The notes: generated by a model not told the origin, from the sequence alone. Positions 48,041 through 61,000 are shown, counted from the stretch's first letter. The stretch is 64,000 nt of DNA from Delphinapterus leucas (GCF_002288925.2 NW_022098031.1:258741-322740); one strand, 5' to 3'. Numbers and translations are program-made.

Positions 48041-51000
48041 AAGCTGAGAGAATTCAGCACCACCAAACCAGCTTTATAGCAAATGCTAAAGGAACTTCTC
48101 TAAGTGGGAAACACAAGAGAAGAAAATACCTACAAAAACAAACCCAAAACAATTAAGAAAATGGTAATAGGAGCATACATATCGATAATTACCTTAAATG
48201 TGAATGAATTAAATGCTCCGACCAAAAGACACAGGCTCACTGAATGGATACAAAAACAAGACCCATCTATATGCTGTTTACAAGAGACCCACTTCAGACC
48301 TAGGGATGCATACAGAGTGAAAGTGAGGGGATTGAAAAAGATATTCCACGCAAATGGAAATGAACAGAAAGCTGGACTAGCAATACTCATATCAGATAAA
48401 ATAGACATTGTAATAAAGAATGTTACAAGGGACAAGGAAGGACACTACATAATGATCAAGGGATCAATCCAAGCAGAAGATATAACAATTGTAAATATAT
48501 ATGCACCCAGCATAGGAGCACATCAATACATAAGGCAAATGCTAACATCTATAAAAGAGGAAATCTACAGTTACACAGTAATAGTGGGGAACTTTAACGA
48601 TTCAATTACAACAATGGACAGGTCATCCAGACAGAAAAGTAATAAGGAAGCACAAGTTTTAAATGACACAATAGACCAGATAGATTTAATTGATATTTAT
48701 AGGACATTCCATCCAAAAAAACAGCAGATTACACTCTCTTCTCAAGTGCACATGGAACATTCTCCAGGATAGATCACATCTTGGGTCACAAATCAAGCCT
48801 TGGTAAATTTAAGAAAATTGAAATCATATCAAGCATCTTTTGCGACCACAGTGCTAAGAGATTAGAAATCAATTACAGGGAAAAAAATGTAAAAAGTACA
48901 AATGCATGAAGGCTAAACAATACATTACTAAATAACCAAGAGATCACTGAAGAAATCAAAGAGGAAATCAGAAAATACCTAGAGACAAATGACAATGAAA
49001 ACACGATGATCCAAAACTTATGGGACGCAGAAAAAGCAGTAAGAGAGAAGCTCATAGCAATACAATCCTACCTCAAGAAACAAGAAAAACCTCACATACA
49101 CAATCTAACCTTACACCTAATGGAACTAGAGAAAGAATAACAAACAAAACCAAAGTTAGTAGAAGAAAAGAAATCATAAAGATCATAGCAGAAATAAATG
49201 AAATAGAAGCAAGCAAAGTAATAGCAAAGATCAATAAAACTAAAAGCTGGTTCTTTGAGAAGATAAACAAAATTGGTAGACCTTTACCCAGACTCATCAA
49301 GAAAAAGAGGGAGAGGACTCAAATCAATAAAATTAGAAATGAAAAAGAGAAGTTACAACAGACACCACAGGAATACAAAGCACCCTAAGAGACTACTACA
49401 AGCAACTCTATGCCATTAAAATGTAGCCTGGAAGAAATGGACAAATGCTTGGAAGGTATAACCTTCCAAGACTGAAACAGGAAGAAATAGAACATATGAA
49501 CAGACCAATCACAAATAATGAAATTGAAACTGTGGTTAAAAGTCTTCCAACAAACAAAAGTCCTGGTCCAGATGGCTTCACAGGTGAATTTTATCAAACT
49601 TTAGAGAAGAGCTAACACCCATCCTCAAACTCTTCCAAAAAATTGCAGAGGAAGGAACACTCCCAAACTCATTCTACGAGGCCACCATCACCCTGATACC
49701 AAAACCAAAGATACTACAAAAAAAGAAAATTGCAGACCAGTGTCATTGGTGAATATGATGCAGAAATCCTCAACAAAATATTAGCAAACAGAATCCAACA
49801 ATACATTAAAAGGATCATGCACCATGATCAAGTTGGATTTATCTCAGGGGTGCAAGGATTCTTCAGTATACAGAAGTCAATGTGATACACCATATTAACA
49901 AACTGAAGAATAAAAACCATATGATCATCTCAATAGATGCAGAAAAAGCTTTTGACAATTCAACACCCATTTATGATAAAAACTCTCCAGAAAGTGGGCA
50001 TAGAGGGAACCTACCTCAACATAGTAAAGGCCATATATGACAAGCCCACAGCAAACATCATTCTCAATGGTGAAAAACTGAATGCATTTCCTCTAAGATC
50101 AGGAACAAGACAAGGATGTCCATCTCACCATTGTTATTCAACATAGTTTTGGAAGTCCTAGCCATGGCAATCAGAGAAGAAAAAGAAATAAAAGGAATCC
50201 AAATTGGAATAGAAGAAGTAAAACTGTCACTGTTTGCAGATGACATGATATTATACATAGATAATCCTAAACATGCCAGCAGAAAACTACTAGAGCTAAT
50301 CAATGATTTTGGTAAAGTTGCAGGATATGAAATTAACGCACAGAAATCTCTTGCATTCCTATACACTAACAACAAAAGATCAGAGAGAGAAATTAAGGAA
50401 ACGATCCCATTCACCATTGCAACCAGAAGAATAAAATACCTAGGAATAAACCTACCTAAGGAGGTAAAAGACCTGTACTCAGAAAACTGTAAGACACAGA
50501 TGAAAGAAATCAAAGCTGACACAAACAGATGGAGAGATATACTATGTTATTGGATTGGAAGAATCAATATTGTGAAAATGACTATACTACTCAAAGCAAT
50601 CTACAGATTTAATGCAATCCCTATGAAATTACCAATGGCATTTTTTTTACAGAACTAGAACAAAAAATATTAAAATTTGTATGGAGACAAAAAAGACCTC
50701 GAATATCCAAAACAATCTTGAGGGAAAAAAGCAGAGCTGGAGGAATCAGACTCACTGACTTCAGACTATACTACAAAGCTACGGTAATTAAGACAATATG
50801 GTACTGGCACAAAAACAGCAATATTGATCAATGGAACAGGATAGAAAGCCCAGAGATAAACCCATGCACCTATCGTCAACTAATCTATGACAAAGAAGGC
50901 AAGGATATACAATGGAGAAAAGGCAGTCTCTTCAATAAGTGGTGCTGGGAAAACTGGACAGCTACATGTAAAAGAATGAAATTAGAACACTCCTTAATAC

Positions 51001-51768
51001 CATACACAAAAATAAACTCAAAATGCATTAAAGACCTAAATGTAAGGCCAGACTCTATAAAACTCTTAGAGGAAGACATAGGAAGAACACTCTTTGACAT
51101 AAATCACAGCAAGATCTTTTTTGACCCACCTCTTAGAGTAATGGAAATAACAACAAAAATATACAAATGGGACCTAATGAAACTTCAAAGCTTTTGCACA
51201 GCAAAGGAAACTATAAACGAGACGAAAAGACAACCCTCAGAATGGGAGAAAATATTTGCAAATGAATCAACAGACAAAGGATTAATCTCCAAAATACATA
51301 AACAGCTCATGCAGCTCAATAACAAAAAATCAAAGAACCCAATCAAAAAATGAGCAGAAGACCTAAATAGACATTTCCCCAAAGAAGACATACAGATGGT
51401 CAAGAGGCACATGAAAAGCTGCTCAACATCACTAATTATTAGAGAAATGCAAATCAAAACTACAATGTGGTATCACCTCACACCAGGTAGAATGGGCCTC
51501 ATCAGAAAATCTACAAACAACAAATGCTGGAGAGGGTGTGGAGAAAAAGGAACCCTCTTGCACTGTGTGGGAATGATATAGCCACTATGGAGAACAGTAT
51601 GGAGGTTCCTTAAAAAACTAAAAATAGAATTACCATATGACCCAGCAATCCCGCCACTGGGCATATACCCAGAGAAAACCATAATTCAGAAAGAGCCATG
51701 TACCACAGTGTTCATTGAAGCTCTATTTACAGTAGCCAGGTCGTGGAAGCAACCTAAATGCCCATCGA
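48041..51768 (+). mobile_element. L1 segment 3: ORF1 C-terminus through ORF2, lacking the 3' end
   Basis: Starts in ORF1 ('gctgagagaattcagcacca') immediately after the poly(A) of segment 2. It stops inside ORF2 at 'aagcaacctaaatgcccatc', with no 3' UTR or poly(A). Target-primed insertion copies from the 3' end, so a missing 3' end implies later deletion or rearrangement. The missing portion corresponds almost exactly to segment 2. Confidence 0.92.
48161..51768 (+). pseudogene. L1 ORF2 remnant, segment 3
   Basis: The ATG at 48161 opens MVIGAYISIITLNVNELNAP. The endonuclease keeps CCLQETHF, but the catalytic GDFN is GNFN (at about 48588), which would abolish nicking. Frame is lost near 48720 at an A-run. 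The longest open stretch (50116-50658) holds the reverse transcriptase core with SPLLFN and [11 protein letters not shown] further open stretch at 50718-51353 covers the downstream region. The Cys motif [10 protein letters not shown] lies near 51540. The C-terminus is absent. Confidence 0.9.
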
Positions 51769-51850
51769 ATTTAAGCCTCAGAAAAATTAATGCCTTGCTG
51801 AAGACTAAACTGATAGTATGTAGAAGAGCTTGGAATAGAATCAAATTAGA
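51769..51850 (-). repeat. MIR SINE fragment at the edge of the L1 block
   Basis: 'aagcctcagaaaaattaatg' then 'ccttgctgaagactaaactg' is a diverged MIR in reverse complement. The rest of the MIR is missing at the junction with L1 segment 3. Confidence 0.5.
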
Positions 51851-52959
51851 TATAGTAAGATTTTGAGTTACAGAGTAAAGTGTAAACACAAAAATATTTT
51901 TATGGAGTTGTAGAAAAAGATAGATTACTGGGTAGACTCACTTGTATTGATATTTACAGTGAAATAAATATGGTCACCTTTGATGCCAGTGTAAACTTTG
52001 ATGTTCCACAGTTTTATGGACATGATATAATAATTGTACTTTTTTAAAACTTCAAAATATGTGGGTAGAAGTATTGTGGTCTAACTAGTATTTGAATCTT
52101 GGGTAAAGCATGTACTTTTCTTCTTGGGTCATGTGGTCATGATTTATTCACGATGCAAAAGCTGAGAGCTGGAAATCCAGCCCAGATATCCTAGATCTGC
52201 TGATTAACAAATATCAGCATTTTGACCAGCAGCATTTGCACAATTTTTCTCAGAGTAAAAGTATTATTAGGAGTGGAAATTTTAAAAAATCTAAATCTCA
52301 GATACCTTTAATGCACATTAATTAAAATAAATTATAAATGACACCCCCAAGCTTGAGTAACTAGAATATTGAGAGAATAAGAAACTTAAAGTTCCTGATA
52401 TGAGTATTTTGAAAATACAAAGCAATTGGCCAGGCTTTAACATCAAGTAAATAGTAGAATAGAAGTTTGGAGAATATTTATAAGTCAGTCACCTATCAAG
52501 ACACTAAAATATAACATTAGCAAGGTTTGGGTGATGCTCCTTTCTTGTTAGATCTTGCTATCATAAGATTTATATCTTATCACCCATAAATGTAGTAATT
52601 TATTTGCAAGAAGATCTATGAGATTTTAGTTTTATGATTGTTATTTTTATTATTAACCTTGAGCTTTTGATGCTTGTTTACTTGGGTGTTATGGAAAATT
52701 GTACTTAATCTTTGTGGATTTTTTTTTTAGGAAATTAGATTTTAAGTCATTCATATGTAAGCTGCTGGCAATTACTTAATTGATCTTGTTATCACTGACG
52801 CAATTTCTTTACAATAGAATTAAGTCCATATGTACACAAGATTGTTCAGAGTCTCACAGAGTTAGAAATGAATGAATTAATGTCACTTATGATTAAATAA
52901 AAATAGTGTATGAATATAACAGAAACATCTGTAAAAAATAATATCATTACAATATCAGC
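51851..52959. other. Intergenic, nothing recognised
   Basis: About 1.1 kb of AT-rich DNA without an identifiable element. Confidence 0.4.
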
Positions 52960-52975
52960 AAGAATCTGTGAACTT

Positions 52976-53281
52976 TGGGTTTCCCTGCTGGCGCAGTGGT
53001 TGAGAATCTGCCTGCTAAATGCAGGGGACACGGGTTCGAACACTGGTCTGCGAAGATCCCACATGCCGCGGAGCAACTAGGCCCGTGAGCCACAACTACA
53101 GAGCCTGCGTGTCTGGAGCCTGTGCTCCGCAACAAGAGAGGCCGCGATAGTGAGAGGCCCGCGCATCGCGATGAAGAGTGGCCCCTGCTTGCCGCAACTA
53201 GAGAAAGCCCTCGCACAGAAACGAAGACCCAACACAGCCAAAAATAAATAATAAATACAATTTTAAAAAGAAAAAAAAAAA
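52976..53281 (+). mobile_element. CHR-type SINE, intermediate form with the long 3' part
   Basis: Target-site duplication 'aagaatctgtgaactt' at 52960-52975 and 53282-53297. It has the short-class centre ('ggagcctgtgctccgcaaca') and also the 3' part missing from the short class ('gaagagtggcccctgcttgc', 'cgaagacccaacacagccaa'). The canonical B box GGTTCGAAC is better preserved than in the short copies. Confidence 0.95.
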
Positions 53282-53394
53282 AAGAATCTGTGAACTTAAA
53301 CCAAGTATCCTGAATTTCTATAGAGGATTACCAGACCCCAGCCAGTTGGGACTAATACCTATGTTTTCGTCTTGTTTTTGAATGATGTATAATG

Positions 53395-53685
53395 TCTGAG
53401 CTGGGCCCCAAACCCTTGGATGAGATACTCCAGGTGCTTTTTCCTACCTCTCTGCTGCCTGGCTGCAGAAAACCCTGTGGAAGACTCCAAGACCTTAGAA
53501 AATGGTGGAGCTACCTGACAGGAATCTATGTCCCTGACAAATCATAAAGAACAGTCTATGTCCCTGTCACTTCCTAGGTGAGATGGAATGTGAGTGAAAA
53601 ATAAACTCTATTGTGTTAAGCCGTTGAGATTTAGGGACAGTCTGTTACAGTAGATAGTCTAACATGAATAATACAGAGGGTGTGA
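53395..53685 (+). repeat. Ancient LTR-type repeat, family not named
   Basis: 'gtgaaaaataaactctattg' and 'tgttaagccgttgagattta' match the polyadenylation/R-like end of the same family as 5095-5475. Confidence 0.45.
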
Positions 53686-54449
53686 GGAAAACCCCATCCT
53701 TGTCTCATGCTTTCCTCTCAGCATCCTCAACCTTGCTGTATATTAAAGTATCATTAATTATGTACCCATTTGTCTAAATAAAGGTGGCTTTGATCTGGAT
53801 ATTGCTAGAAAATCTATCAGTTGTTTCCAGCATTCCTACAATAAGAAATATGGGTCTAAATTAGAAGTATACAGTGCTTGCCATAGGGCCAAAATATTCT
53901 CCCTTTCTCCCATAAAACACTGAAATGATTTTGTTAATGATTACTGATATTTTCCCCTCCCACAAGGTCCATATTTTCTGCTAAGATATTTCTATTAGAC
54001 AATTTCCTATCAGTGGAAAAAGAACAATTTGGGATTCTAGGGAGTCTGATTTAATGAAAAGCTATATTGGTAGTTCAAACTCATCAAATCATATAATGAA
54101 ATGCTCATTCTAATTAGAGTTAATCCTCAAGTTATTTGAACTTATAAGATGAATATATTTTCTATTAGTAAACCAAAATTGTATGCTAGCTACCAGATTG
54201 ATTAATTTTTAGCAATATAAAGTTTCTCATTCTTTAAATGCACAGAAAAAGTTTGATCATGATGGCTAACAAAAGTAGTACAAGTATTTCTGAAGTAGAG
54301 TACACTATTTTCACTTAATTATATCCAGAATCCAAACATCAGAATAATGAGTCTTTGTTATTCTGAAATAACATTTTTAACTTACTGATTTTATGGATGG
54401 ATGAAATGTTTCTCTTAATTAATTCAACCTAAGAGGAAGTGAGCATTTT
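53686..54449. other. Intergenic, nothing recognised
   Basis: AT-rich, with no identifiable element. Confidence 0.4.
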
Positions 54450-54600
54450 ACGTTGCATTATATCTGTCATTTTATAGGTGAGAAAACTGAGATTCAGAGA
54501 AGGAAGGTAACTTCCCCAAGGATCCACAGCTGGTAAGTGAGGGTGCTGCAATTTGAACCAGATGAGATTGGCTCTATGGCCTGAGCTCTTAATGACTAAG
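54450..54600 (-). repeat. MIR SINE
   Basis: 'taggtgagaaaactgagatt', 'cagagaaggaaggtaacttc' and 'ccacagctggtaagtgaggg' are MIR in reverse complement. Confidence 0.78.
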
Positions 54601-57600
54601 TCCATTAACCAGAATTTCTCAAACCTGAGATCATGCAGACTGTTGAGAATGTATCTGTGGATCCCTAAGGGTCTATGGACCCTAGATTGAGAAATGCTAT
54701 AATTAAATATTAAACACATTTAAAATTACTACTCAGCACACATAAGCTTCATTATGTAATATCTTGGTCTAATAAAACCATAAACACAAATTTACATAGA
54801 AAGTACAACACAGTTGCATGATGATAAAAGAATCTATCAGATGATCTAAAACATGTGTATACATACATGCAAATCTGTCTATCTGTCCATCTAGTTTTTC
54901 AGTTATTGAAGAGTATGGACTTGGTTAGGTACAAATAGAGAGTTTTAGTTTTTTTTAATTACTGCCTTTACAATACTCTTTGGAGCAGTTTCTAAACCTA
55001 GGTATGCAAAGCAATATAACACCAAGAATTTAAAAGGAATAATGGAGCAAGGATGTGTCCTTTCCTGAGAGGGATCTAGCTGAGAATAAATCTGTAGAAG
55101 GGACTTCAAAGCAGGTTCCTCCCTTCTACCTTCCTGTCCCTATCTCTTCTATCCTGCTTCACAAAAGAAAGGCACACATCTCAAAAATCTCTCTGGACGT
55201 CAAACAAAGTGACTTCAAAATATTGGCTTAAGAAAACAAATCAGTGTCAATGGATAACCAAGGAAATATAAACCATCTCAGGACTTGGGTCTTTTTCCGT
55301 CTTACAGATATTTCTGTTAAAAGTGAAAAACTGGCATTTAAAATGGATTGATATTGATAATTGTTATTTAAATATCTCACCTCTTCCAGCTTTTCACATT
55401 GTCAAAGAATGTATCAATTTTCAGGGAGCTCCATAAGAGCAAAGCAAATAACACGTAGGTAAGAAATGTTAAATATCGAAAATAGCTTTTTTCATGTATT
55501 TAATTATAAGTAGTTCTTTTAAGCTATTCTCAAGATTCATCCTTGGGACCTGTTATTAGCTAAAAAAAAAACTTTGAAGAGTTGAAGCAGTATAGGTTAG
55601 TGAAGTAGATCCTTTTAACGTAATTGGAATATTTTTTGAGATTACTGAGATCTTCAAGATACACTGGATAAAACCCACAGGCAAATTTTTTATGCTTTCT
55701 TTCAGATTTGGTATGTATTATTCAACAAAGTAGTTAAAACCTATTTTATCAAGTCATATTGTGAAATATTTAATTATTTAATCCTCCTCTTATTTCATCT
55801 TATGAAATGACTATTTTCTACCTTTTATTAATAAAAAGTAAAAGTAAATCTAGCCAGACTGGTTAGTTTTGGCAATAGATAAGTTTCTCTTTATTTAGAT
55901 ACAAGAAAAATGTGATCACAATAGCTAGTAAAATAATAGAGTTCTTTCTGATTTTGTACAATGCTTTAATTTAACTATTTGAATGACCAAGCATCAGAGT
56001 TTAATACATGTATGTACACACATTTAACAAGGAAATATTTCTAGGTAAATAAATGATTTATGATCTGAGCTACGTATTACATTGCATTGTTAAAAAATAC
56101 GTAATGAGAAATAACCCATTGATTTATAATTTTGTTTTATAGCTTATAAAATTGTATGAATTAATCTTGTCTTAAGAGGATGCTATCTTAATCTCATTAA
56201 GAATTCATTTCTAAGAAATTATTATATACTTGTAATAAAATTTTACTTTTAGTTATTGTGTTTTGATGAACTACAGATCATATTGAAACAACTGGGTCCA
56301 GAAAAAAAATACATATTAAACGTACAATTATAGGAAATTTTTAATAAATCACATTTAATTTATATCCATAAACTAGTTCTCTTACCTCTGAACAGACAGG
56401 CATAAATCAACAAGTATGCTGCATAAGAAAACGTTCACCTGGGGAGTGAGATACCAGTGTTGACTTCTAATTTCTGGTGGTGGCACTCCTTGAGGTCTTC
56501 TCTCTTGGATTTGGTAAGCACCATTTCTTCACTCTTCAGGCAAGGAAGTAAAAATCCATAGTTTCCTCCTTGGGTAAATAATTCACAACTTGAATAAATT
56601 TTGGTTCTCCGTATTTCCTGGGGTTCTGCTTAAATGGACTTGAGGTTGGGATAGGGACTAGGGCAGTAATCGGGAATGGGAACCAGCCATCAGGGAGATA
56701 ATAGCCTCAATTATTTTCAACATTCTTTTAAATGCAGAGAATTGATGCTGCTTTTTTCTCAGCCTTGCGTTTTTAGTTGTTGAACCTAAGACAATAAGAA
56801 CATTGCTACTCAGCTCACATACACAGAATGAAGCATAAATTTTTAAAATTATACAGTGAAATGATTGTAAAAACCACAGAATACATCCTCAGATCCAGGG
56901 GAGCTGCAGACCCCAACTTCAGGTTCTATAATCAGTATGCTTTCCAACTTTTAGACAGGTGCCATCTAAATCCAAGGTAGCTTGTGAACTGGAGATTACA
57001 TCAGTCTCCACAGAATATCTATACTACTGTTCATAGAACAAATTTCACTGAGATGTATTTTAAAAAGTCAAAACAGATTTGACCATTTCTAAGTAATCTG
57101 CCATTTTATTTAGAAATTTCAGGAAAAATCATGATGGAAATTAAGATTATTATAATAAGCATTGTAGGTTAAAATTCAGAACAACTTTTAGTACTTTAGT
57201 ATCAATCAATTCTTTAAAACTTTATTAAAGAATAAATGTACCAAAACTAGAAGAGAAGAAAAAGCACATATATAGAAATATAATTCTCCAAATTAAATTA
57301 TATTTTTATAGGGAATTCAACAATCTAGATGAAAAGAGTATTTTCAGTATACAAATATTTTCTAAAAATAATTATCAAACAACATTGCTTTTTTTTGCTT
57401 GTTTTTGGTCACCATTCTCTAATTTATCACTGACGTAATCAAGTTAACATCTCTAGGGTCTGGGAATAGACTTCAACTATATGAAAACAAATGAGTTTTA
57501 GAGATACATCAAAGTCCTCTATAATGTAGATATAATAGAGACAAAGTATCAATATATTCAGCCTAGGAGATATTAGTAAGAATAAAAACACAGAGAATAG

Positions 57601-58414
57601 TTTGGCAATATATAAAGAAACCCAGAGAGTTCCCAAGGGATGCTCACTAATCTTGCAGTTTTCAATTTATACCACATTATCCTCTCAGGGTACCGTTACG
57701 CAGAATTGATTTTGACCTCACGTGGAAAGAAGCAAATTCTAAAGTTGATGTGTGACTTTTCCTCTATATCTAAACCAATAACTAAAGATAAAAACCATTC
57801 AAGGCAAGGCATATATTTGTTAATGTAATAGTATTGCCCAAGAACACAATATATTATTTCCACGTGTCATTTTCTCATTGATAATAACACCTGATTTATT
57901 CAGTGGTCAATCTTTTGGTAAATTCAACATCTGTAACAAATCTGAGAACCTGATAGTAAATGGAAAAAGTTCTGACCCACTGAAATACCTAGTATTCTAA
58001 GATTCATGCATCTTGTGTACTGGCTAGACCCTTGATTCAACATTAGATATAATGAATGCACATTTTTAATACTTGGGTGTCTTACTTCTCTGTCCACGTC
58101 AAATTAGGAAGAGAACTGGAAGCTTCATTTGAGAATTTGTGCATGCATTCCACAAATACTTTTTTAAACTTCTCATGTGCTCAGCATTACACTGACAAAC
58201 TAAACTGTTATTTAATAACTAAATAACAGTAAGAAAGGAAATAGAGAAGCAACCATACTAAAGCCAAGCATAAAACTGATGATTGTAAAAATGACTCTAA
58301 ATTGTTAAAAGAAGAGCTTGATACTTTCTGTTTATGTAAGCAAGCAGGTGTGTTTATTTTAGTAAAAAATTTATTTTCATGTTAGTAGGATTATAACTTG
58401 AAATACATATTATT
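54601..58414. other. Long AT-rich intergenic stretch, nothing firmly recognised
   Basis: About 3.8 kb, the longest repeat-poor stretch in the window. 54605-54705 has 'aatttctcaaacctgagatc' facing 'gattgagaaatgct', a weak imperfect inverted pair that might be a decayed hAT-type element. No exon, RNA gene or CpG island recognised. Confidence 0.4.
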
Positions 58415-58429
58415 AAAAAGGTTATTCTT

Positions 58430-58636
58430 GGGCTTCCCTGGTGGCGCAGTGGTTGAGGGTCCGCCTGCCGATGCAGGGGACACGGGTTCGTGCCCTGGTC
58501 CGGGAAGATCCCACATGCCGCAGAGCAGCTGGGCCCGTGAGCCATGGCCGCTGAGCCTGCGCGTCCGGAGCCTGTGCTCCGCAACGGGAGAGGCCACAGC
58601 AGTGAGAGGCCCGCAAACCAAAAAAAAAAAAAAAAA
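58430..58636 (+). mobile_element. CHR-type SINE, short class
   Basis: Head 'gggcttccctggtggcgcag', B box GGTTCGTGCCC, long pure poly(A). Exact target-site duplication 'aaaaaggttattctt' at 58415-58429 and 58637-58651. Confidence 0.96.
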
Positions 58637-58651
58637 AAAAAGGTTATTCTT

Positions 58652-61000
58652 GATACGTAAAGAAACAATTTGCTATCTGAAATTCATTTATTGAAGCAAT
58701 GTAATTCATAACAGCAGCAGGTGTATGCCAATAATAACAGGCAGTGTCTCACGGTTTCTTTAGAAACTTTTAGAATTTATTCTTATAAAAATAGTCACGT
58801 CTAAAGGCTGGTACAGCAATTTAATAAGCTTGAGATTAATTTTGGTTACATTGTGTCTCAGAAAATAGACATTGTGAAACAAGGCACAGCCAGGTTCCTG
58901 GAGAAACCACAGTGGTTATTTTCAATTGGCTATTTCTATTAGATACAGGAATAGCACTGAGAAGCTTTGAAAATTTAATAGTTTCTGGCCTACCTAGAGG
59001 ACTACATCAGTAGATTGAAATGAAATGTTATGCTGGATTTCAAAATAGAATATTGTGAATTATGTACACAAAATAATATTAGTGGTCATTCAGAAAAACA
59101 ATCAAGCATTGCACATGTTAAACCAGCCATGTAGACTGGCATGGGTTCATAAGTTCAGGGACTTCATAAAATACTGCTGTGGACAAGTAAACATTTAAAT
59201 CAAAATTGAAAATACAATCTTCAGGTCTATCGTGTCGTGTATTTTTCAGTCTGAGCTACATATGCGTTATCGCATTTTGTGATCATGTAAAAGCACAGGT
59301 TCCCAAAATAAACACAGTCACCTCCAATCAAGTTATTAACAACCCAGTGAAATTGAATTTGGCTAAAACCCAAAATTGGCAGTCTCCTCTCTCATCTTCT
59401 ATAGATGTTCTTTCTTCCCTGTATAATGCATCCATTGTTTTAATCTAACAACATACATCAGTACTAATCATTAACACAAACAGCTATGCATGACCATCCA
59501 TATATTTTGACACGTAAAACTGACAATTGTTTCTGAGCAAATGTTTCATATTTTACTTGCCACCTACTGATTTCTAGGCTTTTCCCAGAAATGGCAGTTT
59601 TGAATTAATAATCCTACATTATTATTATGTTTCTATAACAGCATTCTGTTAACTGTCCTTAGCACTCCATTATATGTAATTAGAATTATAAGTGCAAATG
59701 AAGTAAAAATAAAAATTCTACCAGATGTTTGATTCATCCCTTTAGTAAAGCAATTGAATAAAATGAAAATCTGCCATCTGTTCTATGGATTAAAAATCCA
59801 CATGTTTGTAACATGGCCTTTTGTAGCCTTTTGATAGCTATGATTTCCAGAGGAAATATATTAAGATAATTTTTTATTATACTTCTCAAAATATTTTGGA
59901 TTCTCTGAAGTTTTATGAATTTATGATTCTTGATCTATATCAGTTTTTCTTTCCATTCCTTAATTTGTATTATATATCATATAGGTGTTTTAAATCATGA
60001 AAATAGCTTTTAGCTTATTTTCTTGAATGCTAAAAAGAAATTAAAGAAAAATCTGTTTTTCTGAGCACTATCAATGAAATCTCAAAAGAATGAGTTTTTA
60101 GATCTATTACAATTGGGGAAAATAGAGCTTTTTTTAGTAGTGATATTGTATAAAATCACCAGATGGCATCTCCTAGTCCCTGTAGAAGATTTCTGTTCTC
60201 TTGCTAAACAAAATATTCAAAAGAACAACAAAAAATATTACGCTATACCAAAAAGGAGGCGTTTCCAAGTACTAACTGCTTATTTTTGTATTGTACTTCT
60301 CTCACTTGTTAGTCTCTTGCTTCCATTTTTACTGATTTCAAAAAATATTTATTGCCTATGTAAACTGTAAGGTTTACAGACAAGGAAAAGTCTAGAATCA
60401 ACCACTAAAATTCTGTTCTTGAAATCTCTCTCCAAGGACATTAAATCCAGGGTGAATATCAATTATCTTTTTAAAGCTCACAGTACAATAATGGTACTTC
60501 TGATTCAAAGCTGAGCTTTGCTACAAGAGGCAGAGCCCAAAAGGCAAAATTAAATGTGCAATGTCTAAACTGAGCTCGCTGATATTCTTCTTTTCCTCTG
60601 AGAATCTCAAGCTGTGGTTTACAAACAGTTTTCTTGTGGGGTGTGCTGTGAAATAGCAAATGGAATTTTAACTTATCTGTTACTTCAGGGCTTTGTTTAC
60701 TTTCCTAAATATGGAGAGCAGCAGGATATAAAGAAAGAATTCTGGAAAACTATACCATCTAGAACTGTTTCCCAACCACTCTTCTGAAGAAAAATACTGT
60801 TATGGTCCAATATATTGTAGACGTAACTGATTAACCAGAAATAAGTGTTTTTGTTTATCTGCTTGTTTGAGATGGCTCAGGACTTCTCCTATTCTAATGT
60901 GTCTGGTGAATCTCTCAAAAGGAAACATGGATTAAAGTAGTATAAACAGTTATTTTACCCTAGCGTAAGTATTTTGTTGATTTCTTATCAAGATTTTTAT
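58652..61000. other. Intergenic, nothing recognised
   Basis: About 2.3 kb of AT-rich DNA. Open frames at 59206-59448 and 60074-60370 show no recognisable domain and look like chance. Confidence 0.4.

Noticed and set aside
42392..51768. L1 open frames as host protein-coding genes
   Set aside because: They are fragments of ORF1/ORF2 separated by frameshifts and stops, in the order of the L1 map.
42262..51768. An endogenous retrovirus in the 9.5-kb repeat block
   Set aside because: There are no LTR pairs, primer-binding site or gag/env features. The reverse transcriptase has the L1-type FADD context and the copies end in poly(A).
60074..60370. 98-codon plus-strand open frame with a hydrophobic C-terminal stretch
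   Set aside because: The hydrophobic run comes from T-rich DNA. There is no promoter, domain or known homologue that I recognise.
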